Assembly: GCF_000003815.2 (NCBI RefSeq)
Contig: NC_049989.1
Coordinates: 15,330,058 to 15,394,057 of the forward strand
DNA: 64,000 nucleotides
Direction: 5' to 3'
Origin: Branchiostoma floridae
Taxonomy: Eukaryota; Chordata; Leptocardii; Amphioxiformes; Branchiostomatidae
Positions 43,201 through 52,300 of this stretch are shown here, one piece after another; positions within the stretch are counted from its first letter, which is position 1; each line of letters begins with the position of its first letter. The notes beneath the pieces were generated by a model. It did not search any database, was not told where the DNA came from, and worked only from the letters and a program-made list of their open reading frames with translations. A program made the position numbers and the translations under genes.

Positions 43201-45735
43201 TCCACATAATCCCATAATGGTTTAACAATTTTGCAGTCAAAGAAAAAATGCTCTATATATTCTATAATATCGCAAAAAATACACTTATTATTTTCTACAA
43301 TTCTCATCTTATGCAACAATATTTTGGTCGGATAAATATTATGCAAGATCTTCCATTGCAAACTAATAAGTTTGGGTTCTTTAGTGGTCAAGAAGGGAGA
43401 TTTCCATAGTACATGCCAAGAAATGGAACGAAAATCGTACATAGGAAATCGTTTCTCCCAGAAATTCTGTGAGACTGGGACTGCTTGGTATTGCATGATA
43501 CAGAAATTCTTAAAGAAGATAGAGTCTAGTAAGTGGATGTCTTTACCACAAAGTTTGATACTAGGAGATTCTTCGTTGTCTAATCGAGAAACACCTTTCC
43601 ATTGTTTGGGAATTGAATTGATTAAAGCATGATACTGTAGTAATACATGTGCATCATTACCAACAATAGCTTTTACATCATCAAAAGATATAAAGTTACC
43701 CTGATCATCCACAATATCATTTACATAAAGAATATGTCGTCTAATCCATTTCTTAAAATAAAGCATGTTGCCCTTGTAACTTATACAAGCATTGTTCCAT
43801 AACAATTGCCAATTTACTTGATTTACCTCAATATCATTGACATTCTGTACAGGTTTCATTTCATACCAAGTAAGTATGAGTTTACGGTAATAGAGAGGTA
43901 AGGGCAACAGTGAATCTTTAGATGACACATGGACTGCCGAGCAGTTATGTCTCAATATACAAAGATCAGGTCCTAACTTCTTAAAATAATACAGTTGTAT
44001 CTTCTTCCATGTAGGAGTAGGAGTTTCACTACCGGATAACAATTTTTTTATCGATCGTAATAAACAACATTTGTGCATTATTCTTATATCTATCATTTTC
44101 AATCCTCCCTTTGAATAGTCTTGAACCATCACATTACGCTTTACTCTATCTCTTTTCCAGATAAATCTGTAAAACATCAAATTAACATCCTTTAAGAAGC
44201 TATCCGGTGGTATAAGTGCACCAAAACTGTAAGACAGTTGTGAAGCTACAAGGTTTTTGAGCACTGTTATTTTTCCTATAAGACTAAGGTTGCGTGAAGC
44301 CCAAGATAATAAAGTGTTTTTCATCTTACAGTATTTTTTGCTCCAATTTACTTCTACTTCAGAGGCACAACATGCAGATGAGAAAACAATCCCTAAACAT
44401 TTTGCTGTGGTGCACCATTTTAGCCCACTAGCTTGTTCAGAGCAGTGTCTCCAAGGGCCTAGCCACATGGCTACTGATTTTTCTTTATTCAAAACTAGAC
44501 CAGAAAAAACGGAAAAATGTCTAATAATATCTAAACTTCTATCAATAGAAATTTTGTCACCAAGTATCAGTTCAGTATCATCTGCATATTGAAAAATTCG
44601 AGATTCAACATCGGAGTCGCCAAGCCCAGATAATGTAATACCTTTGATTTCGGAAGACTGGCGGACTTTAAGAGCAAAAAGCTCTGTGGCTAGAATAAAC
44701 AGAAGAGAAGACAAGGGACATCCTTGACGTACACCTCTTCCCAGGTCAAACCATTCAGAGATATGACCACAATGATTGATACAACTACGGGCATTATTAG
44801 TGTATACCTTTACCCACTGAACAAAATCTGAACCGAAATTAAACTTTTCAAGCACTTTTATAATGAGGTCTTTGGAAATAGTATCGAAGGCTTTGCTGTA
44901 ATCTAAGAAGAGAATGGCACCTGGAACATTAGAATCTCTAGTAAAGCAAATTATGTCATCTATGGCTCGTATGTTATTCAAAATACTACGTCCCTTGATA
45001 TATCCAACTTGGTCTGGTCCAACAATGTGAGAGATAATGTTCTGTAATCTATTTGCTAATATCTTTGCACCTATTTTGTAGTCCGTATTTGTGATTGAGA
45101 TAGGTCGCCAGTTAGACAGCTGGTCTCTACTTAAATCTTGGTGTTCACCGTTAGCTGTACTTGTATTGAATTATTCTGCCAGTTCATTCTAATGACGCTG
45201 AAGAAGAGTGATGGGTGTTACTCGAAACGTCCAGAAGTAAATCTCCATTTTTTCAGAGATTGAATTGAATATTTTTCGTAATGTTTTGAAATATAATGGT
45301 GATGAATACACTCAAGGAACAACTACCATGCCACTTGTTCCCACACTAACGTAACGAATTAGTCAATTTCTGAAAGCTGGGCACGTGCTAATATGATTAT
45401 GTAGTACACTATACTAGCTTTATGTCAATTTGTATTCCGACTGTGTATTACCTATATCAATTTTGATACAATAGTGAACTGTCCTTACAGATTTTCTTTC
45501 AGATCTTTGGTTCTAACCGATTGTTCTGTCATGTATCACTATATAGATACTCAACCACTATGCCCAGGACTGGATCGTAAGCATCACGGATGTAACAGAC
45601 TTTGTGCATGAACAGTATAACGTCCTTCAAACCAGCGGTACTGAACAGCTTCAAGTTGCTGCAGAGAGAGTCTATCAAGTCACTGACCCTAAAACTAAAG
45701 CTCTAATAGGTGTAGAGGACTGGGCAACATCTTAG
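40232..45735 (+). CDS. DUF4291-family protein (4 exons, 218 aa)
   Basis: Exons: 40232-40404, 41914-42047, 42457-42617 and 45547-45735, in frame with GT-AG borders. The product is compact and soluble-looking, with no signal peptide or membrane segment. It carries the family's signature blocks in order: a QYDDNSVVVYQAF block (about residues 30-42), PEIAEYAV, then ERMSWIKPNFLWMMYRCGWA (about 66-85), QERVLAVRI, LQWDPDHDP, RRAIQLGLKGE and a terminal WIVSITDVTDFV. The family, known mostly from bacteria and fungi, has no established activity, so I give no function. The start is the first ATG in an exon preceded by a promoter-like region. Intron 1 contains an assembly gap and a hAT-type MITE; intron 3 contains a LINE. 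None of these break the coding sequence. Domain recognition is from memory of the family. Confidence 0.9.
40566..41083. other. Assembly gap (518 N)
   Basis: A run of N within intron 1 of the DUF4291 gene. The exons on both sides join in frame, so coding sequence is probably not lost, although a small alternative exon inside the gap cannot be excluded. Open frames reported through the N run are artefacts. Confidence 0.99.
41259..41704. mobile_element. hAT-type MITE with 8-bp target duplication
   Basis: The ends TAGGGGTGGGTACC and GGTACGCATCCCTA-like sequence (plus strand CAGTACGCATCCCTA) are inverted. The octamer ATGTAAAT flanks both sides (41251-41258 and 41705-41712). The interior shares blocks with the split copy at 33099-38889 in opposite orientation (AGGTCCAGCTCCGG, TGTGAATGGACGTTACTC, AAAACAATGATC). 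No transposase frame. Confidence 0.88.
42165..42345. repeat. Dispersed repeat, GACACCCTGTGG family, copy 3
   Basis: Contains GGCACCCTGTGGTGTTCG, TGTAGCAAGTGGCAGGACAG and GGAGGGGCTG in the order of the copies at 24401 and 25550, preceded by a matching ACAAATATAAGGCCAATGACC-like lead. It lies in intron 2 of the DUF4291 gene. Confidence 0.7.
42885..45149 (-). mobile_element. 5'-truncated L1/Tx1-like LINE with 15-bp target duplication
   Basis: A perfect 15-bp duplication GTTAGCTGTACTTGT flanks the insertion (42870-42884 and 45150-45164). The plus strand shows a T-rich run of about 20 nt directly after the left copy, which is the poly(A) tail of a minus-strand element. The 5' end is cut off within the reverse transcriptase, typical of incomplete target-primed reverse transcription. 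The remaining frame is fully open. It sits in intron 3 of the DUF4291 gene, antisense to it. Perfect flanks and an open frame argue for a young insertion. Confidence 0.96.
42975..45149 (-). CDS. LINE ORF2 C-terminal part: reverse transcriptase and zinc-finger tail (724 codons, 5' incomplete)
   Basis: The frame is open from the truncation point (45149) to the stop at 42975. The first internal Met is at 44979-44981. From the 5' side: a WRPIS block and ANRLQ, then GYIKGRSI, the catalytic LFLDYSKAFD motif, GVRQGCPLS and the YADD box at about 56 plus 132-135 residues. The C-terminal third ends with a CCHC-like cluster (CIFC...H...C) typical of L1/Tx1 ORF2 proteins. The endonuclease that should precede the RT is missing because of the truncation, so this copy cannot be autonomous. 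It was delivered as an insertion; no promoter is expected. Confidence 0.95.
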   Translation of the reverse strand, partial: GEHQDLSRDQLSNWRPISITNTDYKIGAKILANRLQNIISHIVGPDQVGYIKGRSILNNIRAIDDIICFTRDSNVPGAILFLDYSKAFDTISKDLIIKVLEKFNFGSDFVQWVKVYTNNARSCINHCGHISEWFDLGRGVRQGCPLSSLLFILATELFALKVRQSSEIKGITLSGLGDSDVESRIFQYADDTELILGDKISIDRSLDIIRHFSVFSGLVLNKEKSVAMWLGPWRHCSEQASGLKWCTTAKCLGIVFSSACCASEVEVNWSKKYCKMKNTLLSWASRNLSLIGKITVLKNLVASQLSYSFGALIPPDSFLKDVNLMFYRFIWKRDRVKRNVMVQDYSKGGLKMIDIRIMHKCCLLRSIKKLLSGSETPTPTWKKIQLYYFKKLGPDLCILRHNCSAVHVSSKDSLLPLPLYYRKLILTWYEMKPVQNVNDIEVNQVNWQLLWNNACISYKGNMLYFKKWIRRHILYVNDIVDDQGNFISFDDVKAIVGNDAHVLLQYHALINSIPKQWKGVSRLDNEESPSIKLCGKDIHLLDSIFFKNFCIMQYQAVPVSQNFWEKRFPMYDFRSISWHVLWKSPFLTTKEPKLISLQWKILHNIYPTKILLHKMRIVENNKCIFCDIIEYIEHFFFDCKIVKPLWDYVESLFSYSISLTVHDIIFGYNPHMLNKFRYINELLLVAKLSIVKYKSTLSSPNSLCQDAEIILKIFKSECILRNMI

Positions 45736-47151
45736 GTATACTTGTAGTTTATATACATTGATAGTGACAAAAGGAGGCAATATAGAGTATACATGTAAAC
45801 ATCATGCACTTTAGTATTGGACCAGCCTGCTATGTATCTGTTTCCATCTTTTGTCCACTTCTCCGAGATCACTACCTTGCTGAAATATTTGGAAGCAGAT
45901 ACATTATACAAGGCTGACGTTTGACATCAAGTTGACATATACACTTAACCACTAGCTATAATATATGTCTGGTAATGTGGTTTAAACTATTTATTATCAA
46001 AAGTCATTAGATATGTCAGAATACTATAGAATGATACACTGGACTTCAAAATGTGTTTATTGACAAAACTATGCATGCTAAGTTAAGAACTACATGTACT
46101 ATTTATACATCTGACAGCAAAGGAAGCTGAGACTGGAAACATATTTTGTAACCAATTTAATTTCAAAATCTACATAGACTTGTTTATTTTTGTCATAGTA
46201 CTACGAAACAATAGAATACTTTCACATATTGCATTAATCATTAATCAAATTGAGGTACAATTATGCATATGTTTGTATAATCATGTACCTCTAATGTAAT
46301 CCATCCATTGCAACCATGTCTCCAGTATGATATACTACACTATACACGCACAATACATACGTAAGTTGCATATGGCATATTATGCTAATGCAAATACAAA
46401 TGGACTTCTTACTGAAAGCATCATCAATATATAACTTTTGTTTTCTCAATCCTCTGCTTTGACATGTCAGAATAAAGATTTTTCCATCTTACAACAACTC
46501 TGCTGCTTTCTGTATGGCTCCAGGATGGCAAGTAACGAAAAATAGTGACCAACAAGACACTGCTATTCCTGGGGCTCAGGATACTTCAGCCCTTAACCAA
46601 CTCTGCCCATTGCTAATCTGACTAACAGTCCAACACCCTGGTCAACTTCTTAACATCTTCTATTTGCCGAACATCATTCTTCAGTACAGTAATAGTGTTA
46701 CAAGGTTAGGGTTTAGCTAGGCAGAGTTTGTTTGATGGACCATGGGCCAAATTGGTACAGAGCCAAAGCATGTGACATCAATATTCCCTTGACATGGTTT
46801 AATCTTCATCACTTCCATACATTCAGTGGAAGACAGTATCTCTGGAATAACTTCACATGAAGCGGAATGAAGTACATGTGGTAAGGAAACTCTCGAGCAG
46901 CCTTCGTAACCCCTGCTTCACCTATTAAGTCAGTGAAGTCAAGCTTGCCTAAGCTTGATGTTTCTGACTTAGGGAGAAGAAATCCTGCTACAGTTATCGC
47001 TATGGGCCGCTCTTTATCACCATGATGGTAACATCAGGCCCTACGATCTTGATTAAAGAGAAAAAATGGAATCACATTTTCTGTAAACCATGTCCATAAA
47101 GTAAAGGTACATGTATATACCAAAATGGAAAATGCAGAGTCACACGTTGGG
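45736..47151. other. 3' region of the DUF4291 gene and intergenic spacer
   Basis: AATAAA at 46471-46476 on the plus strand could end the DUF4291 transcript. Nothing else recognisable. On the minus strand an ATTAAA (plus TTTAAT, about 46798-46803) could serve TIMM10. Confidence 0.45.
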
Positions 47152-48143
47152 TTATTTATTAAGCTGCTGCTGTTGCTGCTGCATTTTCTTCATGACTTCT
47201 TGGTCCTGCATGGACATCTCCGTCAGCTTCTTGCCTAACCTGTCGTGGATCTCCAGGTACTTGGCTACACACCTGTCCAGGCACACCGACTCCCCCTTGC
47301 TGAGGTCAGGCTCCTTGTACTTGGGTGGGATGCACTTCTTCTGACACGCTGATGTCATCCTGGGGATGTAAAGGTTGAAAAAATTACCGTAAATGCATTT
47401 AAGTTCGCGGGGATTTAATTTCGTGGTAGCGGGAAAATAACTTTTCGCGGTGGTTTTAAGTTCTTGGTAGCACCATGCACTGTAGTCTCTTACTAGGACT
47501 GCCATGGAAAAATGTTTGCGGTGGTTTTAAGTTCGCAGTAAATTGGCAACGCAAAAACCGAGAACATAGAACCACCGCGAATGTTTCTGCATTTACAGTA
47601 GGTCCAGAAAACTTTCCTACCTCCCCCTTACTCCTCCAGTACATCCTTCCTTCCCACACTAGATGGAACCAAGGGCAGCGCCCATCTCCATTTCAATTGC
47701 CCTTGGGCCACACAACTTTATCTTTGTCAAATCACTACAGCAGGGGTCTAGTCCAATGGCAGTGGTGGTTCAACAACCATACTTTCACAAATGGAGTGCT
47801 ACCGGTAAGTAAAGAGGTGAATATACCATTTTTAGAGTCTTTGGTATAACCAAGGAGGTTATATAGCTATATAACCTCCTTGGTATAACTCGACCGGGGG
47901 GTCGAACATAAATCCTACCAAATATAAATATTATATGGCGGCCACTACAAACTTAGCCATGAAGTGCTAGTAATAGTCAAAACAGTACAAATGGCCACTT
48001 AGCAATGTAACCACTATTTGGAGATCCCTTTAATATACTAGTAATAGATAACTTTTTCTCATTGCATTAACTAACTAAGAATCTTGTCCAAACAGACCAG
48101 ACTTTTATGGTCCCCTGAGTTGTCTTTTAAAGAGTATGAATAT

Positions 48144-48192
<49 letters not shown>

Positions 48193-48513
48193 TGGTCTTT
48201 TCAAGCAGGTTTCACTGTACAAAACATCTATAGAGCAAAATATGAATGTGGCCTTGACTTACCAAGGTCGCATAGGCAAGGGACTTGTACCTTCACTGCC
48301 ATAAATTTGCTCATGGCCACGTATTACTAGTTAGTAGTTTAACCTTGGTTTACCATGTAGGTTTTTAAACTACGATTTCATGCAACTACGATTTCATGCT
48401 TAATATTTTTTGTCCACTCACTCTACTCACCTATTGTACATATCTGCCATCATTTCCACCTCTAGTTCTGCAGCCAGCTGCATAGCCTCATCTTGGTTTA
48501 TCATACTAGCCAT
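47152..48513 (-). CDS. TIMM10: TIMM10, mitochondrial intermembrane-space chaperone subunit (2 exons, 96 aa)
   Basis: Exon 1 is 48431-48513 and exon 2 is 47152-47359, joined in frame with a GT-AG intron. The product has the twin CX3C motif of small TIM proteins (Cys33/Cys37 and Cys54/Cys58) with the TIM10-type spacer SKGESVC before the second pair. The N-terminal helix [13 protein letters not shown] and the [10 protein letters not shown] helix are also characteristic. In the family, TIM9-TIM10 hexamers escort hydrophobic carrier and beta-barrel precursors across the intermembrane space; no cleavable presequence is needed. Human TIMM10 is 90 aa; this one carries a short glutamine run and LNK at the C-terminus. 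It is head to head with TRAFD1, and its last codons create an AATAAA overlapping the stop. Confidence 0.96.
47385..47600. mobile_element. MITE family with TACTGTAAATGCA ends, copy B
   Basis: The ends TACCGTAAATGCATTTAAG and TTTCTGCATTTACAGTA are inverted; the interior matches copy A (10563-10775), including GGTAGCACCATGCACTGTAG. It lies in the TIMM10 intron, 25 nt upstream of the exon 2 acceptor in transcript order. Confidence 0.88.
47850..47883. repeat. Perfect 34-bp palindrome
   Basis: CCAAGGAGGTTATATAG is followed directly by its exact reverse complement with no loop, in the TIMM10 intron. Confidence 0.95.
48143..48192. repeat. TG/AG microsatellite
   Basis: A (TG)n run followed by (AG)n within the TIMM10 intron. 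Confidence 0.95.
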
Positions 48514-49326
48514 TTCTGTTTCTATCTTTGAGGATAAGGAGGAAGAAATCACGGTAAATATACCGCGCACGTGTCTCTTCTTCTCGCAACTGTGACTGTC
48601 ATTGAAAAAATGGAAATTGAAAATGGCGGTGAAAATGTCGCGAGATCTGGTGACGAGAATTGAATCCTGACCAATCAGAAAGGGCGATACAAAAATCCAT
48701 CTGTTAACCTCTGACCTGACGTTTTGGCTGTTCTATCTTTAACAATTACACCCTCTACTTGTATCTAAAAATATTATTTCTGACATAATTAACACAACAA
48801 AAAGGATAAGTCTCCTCAAAAAGTATCTTAAATATAAATTATAAATGGTAAAATTACCACTTTTGTCTCAGAAACAAATCAATAGCATAGAAATCATAAC
48901 TATTTTAAATGGTTAAGGGAGGATAGCTGTTACTTTGCACAGCTTGACACTTACTGAATGTTTTCTGTATGATTATACTTTAGTAGCGGTAAAATCCCCT
49001 CCGTAAAACAGGTTCTTACCTCATCCCAAAGGTGTTGACTCCACAAGTGATGAGTCAGTCAAGTTTCGAAAGGTAGACTGTACAGGTATGTCTGAAAGTT
49101 GAGCTGCGTTTTCACTCCGATCTCGAAAAAAATTGTCTTTCCATTTCCGTCAGTTGGCAAGAAAATTTCTGTGTTGTGGTGTTGTTGGAGGGAGGGGGGC
49201 ATAGCGATTTGATGATTCGACCTCACGAGTTTTGCGTATAACTGTTTTTCAGACATTCCGATATATTTTTAGGAGTTGGATTCTTCGCCAAGCTTTAGTG
49301 TCGTCAGTCAGTAACGTTTGAACAAG
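48514..49326. promoter_or_regulatory. Bidirectional promoter region between TIMM10 and TRAFD1
   Basis: Start codons of the two divergent genes are 813 bp apart. Upstream of TIMM10 lie an AAAATGGCGG YY1-type site (48620-48629), a TCGCGAGAT motif (48638-48646) and a CACGTG E-box (near 48567). These are typical of TATA-less housekeeping promoters. Near TRAFD1 no clear motif was recognised. Sharing of one promoter is an inference from geometry. Confidence 0.55.
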
Positions 49327-52300
49327 ATGGAGGAACAGCCGGAGACCAAGTATTGCAACAATTGGTGAGTTACGATTTTTCACAAATATCATTTATTCAC
49401 ATTATTTGTCTAATGGACAATTTCGAATGTCATACCCTAGTATTCGCATATTCTGATGAAACGTTTTCGTTAATGTTGCGGTGAAAAAGTATCGTGAGAT
49501 AGCTGTGCTGTGAATGTTTGTATTTTAACTGTATCGAATGCTGTAGACTAGTACTGTAAGTGCCATTTGTTTTGCGGTGATAGAATTTCGCAATGAGAAG
49601 AAAAAGGAGTGTTTTCGGTGGTTGTAAGTTCACGACAGTGCTATAGTCACATACTGTAGAGTATTAGAACCACTGAACAGTGGTTTGAAGTTCACGGTGA
49701 AAAACACGAAGACCGCAAACATGTACAGCCACCATGAAAATTTCAAGAATTACAGTAATGTTAGATGACATCATTTGTGCTCAGTCACTGATCAGTTACA
49801 GTTACTCAGTAATGACCAACAAAACAGGTTTGTGAACAAACAGTTGACAATTAAAATTTGTACTGCTTCTTAAACTTGGCCCTTTAGTTCATGATGTATT
49901 TCTGTACTTGAAAGAATCCAGTTTGAATCATTCATTGTCAAGAGGAAGCTGTGACATTTACTTTCACTTTACACTACAGATCATGTGATCATAGATTACC
50001 AAACACATGCTCATGTACAGCTAAGTTAAACCAGGGTTTTAAGAATTGATTCAAGTAACTACATTAATAAAAAATCTACCGGCCTTTTCTTTGGCCTGAA
50101 ATTTAAATGACATACGACTTACGAGTATTTCTTTGCATGTTTACTTGCAGCTAGGAAATTTTTCTATTTTCCAGGAAAAAAATACACTCAAAGCATTAAA
50201 AATGTTTAACTACAAGACCAAGGAGTTGAGACTGTTGCTAAATCTAAACACTTTGTGTGGATGTCATGTACCTATAGGAAATGACATATTTTGCTTTACG
50301 GGTGTCCAAGAAGCTTCTAAGTTCTAGGGTTGGTCAGTTGGGCATGGCACTGTGTGCCAAATTCAGTCTGACTAGTGGACCAATATGTACCCACATCTAC
50401 GTCATGGAAAAATCGCCCACAATAAAAGAATCGCACTACTAGTAGCCTGATTTTGAAATTGCACTGCAGGCAATCGGGCCAATGGACTTGTCCAACCCAC
50501 TTAATCAGGCAACTATTAATATGCAACAGCTTCATTGAAAAAGATTACAGTCATCATGAAAAGATATCACTTTTGCTTGTACAGTAGAAGCCGTTTAATT
50601 TGCACAGCCTATTTGCCAGCGTATTTTGTGCAATTATTTGGCTCAGCTGGTGCAATAATGCGAAGTTATCCAGCTGGACTGCAATGGTTTGGGATTTCGG
50701 AATTTGGTTACCCCGGTATTAATCCATTGTGCAACAGTTATAACTGGCTTGTACTGTATTTCAGCAAACGAGACATTCCAGCGCAGAATTTCGTGATGCA
50801 CCAGTCGCACTGCCAGCGGAACATCGTGCTGTGTGACCACTGTAAGGAGCCCGTGCCTCGCACTGAGATGGAGGAACACTTTGAGGAGACCCATGCCCAG
50901 GTACGGTATCACACCTGTGTTTATTTCTCAAGAGCAGAGGTGTTGCAATCTAGCTGAAAATTTGGCCTTCAAGTTCAAAAGCCAATTTTTTCTTTAAGAT
51001 CACAACAGGAAAGAAGAAAACAAACTTATCTTTTACAAGACAGCCATTTGAAAATGCCTTCTATAGTCGTAACGTTTTATACATATTGAAATGTTTAGTA
51101 ACAGCTTATACCATGTTCGGAATAGGATTTGAATACTGCATATTGCGTTGGTGGATTTTGCGACAGTACTTTGCCCTGAAGCTAAGATGAGTCTGCTTGC
51201 CAACGCCCAGTGGTGTTGGCATGCTTGTCTGTATCTGTATCTGTATCTACATAGCCGGTATAACCGCCCTTCGGCATAACACACCAGCCTCACAGGCACG
51301 CGGTGCGGCAGCAGCTGGTTATATTACACTAAACGATCCGTCACACCTAACTTCCGCACATCTATCTGCAAGCGTTCTTTAAAACTATCCAGAGAAGAGG
51401 CCCCTACTGAGCTTGGTGATAACAAGTTCCACTCTACGATAGTTCTAGGAAAATATGAATTTTTGAACACATCAGTCCTAGCTTGGTAACTCTGGTACTT
51501 GAACTTATGGCTGTTTCTTGTTCTTTTTTGAGCTGGTATTAGATACTTATCAGTCGGTACGTCCACCAGCCTATTGGTCATTTTGTACATCATAATGATA
51601 ATTGTCGAGGTATATAGTGAGTGACGATCTGTATTTGACAGTTATTTGTGACTCTCATCAAGTACTATGATTCAGGAACAATATTTAGATACATTTACAT
51701 GTACACATGTATATATGCTTTAGTTAGTCATATCTGATATTGATTAATGGGATCAGCCTTTTAGCTAGGATTTTATTATAGGGGGTCCAAATTTGTTGGT
51801 GAGTCGTGGTAAGTGCCAATATTGTCTGTAGGGGGCATCCACCTTCCTTGGTGCAGAGTTTAAGAGAATTTTAAGTTAAAATGGTGCATTCTAAGCTATC
51901 CTGAGAGGCAAAATGACTGTCAGAGAGGTCACAGTAGAGGACTGTGATCACAGATGACGTAGTAGTATCTCTGGTCAATCAGAATTTCATGCTTGTCAGA
52001 GGATCTGCTCCCCAGTGTAAGGGCGTCCAGTGCGTCCAATTTCTTGTATGAGGCCATTACACTTACAGATGCATGCCTGGCTAAAAGCCTAAATAGAGAA
52101 AAAATTGATATGTTCACAAAAAAGACAAAAGTAAAAATGATTGAAAACATTTATCTGCAACATTGAATTCTATTTGTGTATATAGTCTTACTATGAGTTG
52201 TCATACCTATAGGTCAAATGCAAATGTGGAACGTCAGTGGAAAAGTGCAAGTTGGAAGAGCATGAGGTATGTATCACCCTAATCTAGTATCTTTGACTTT

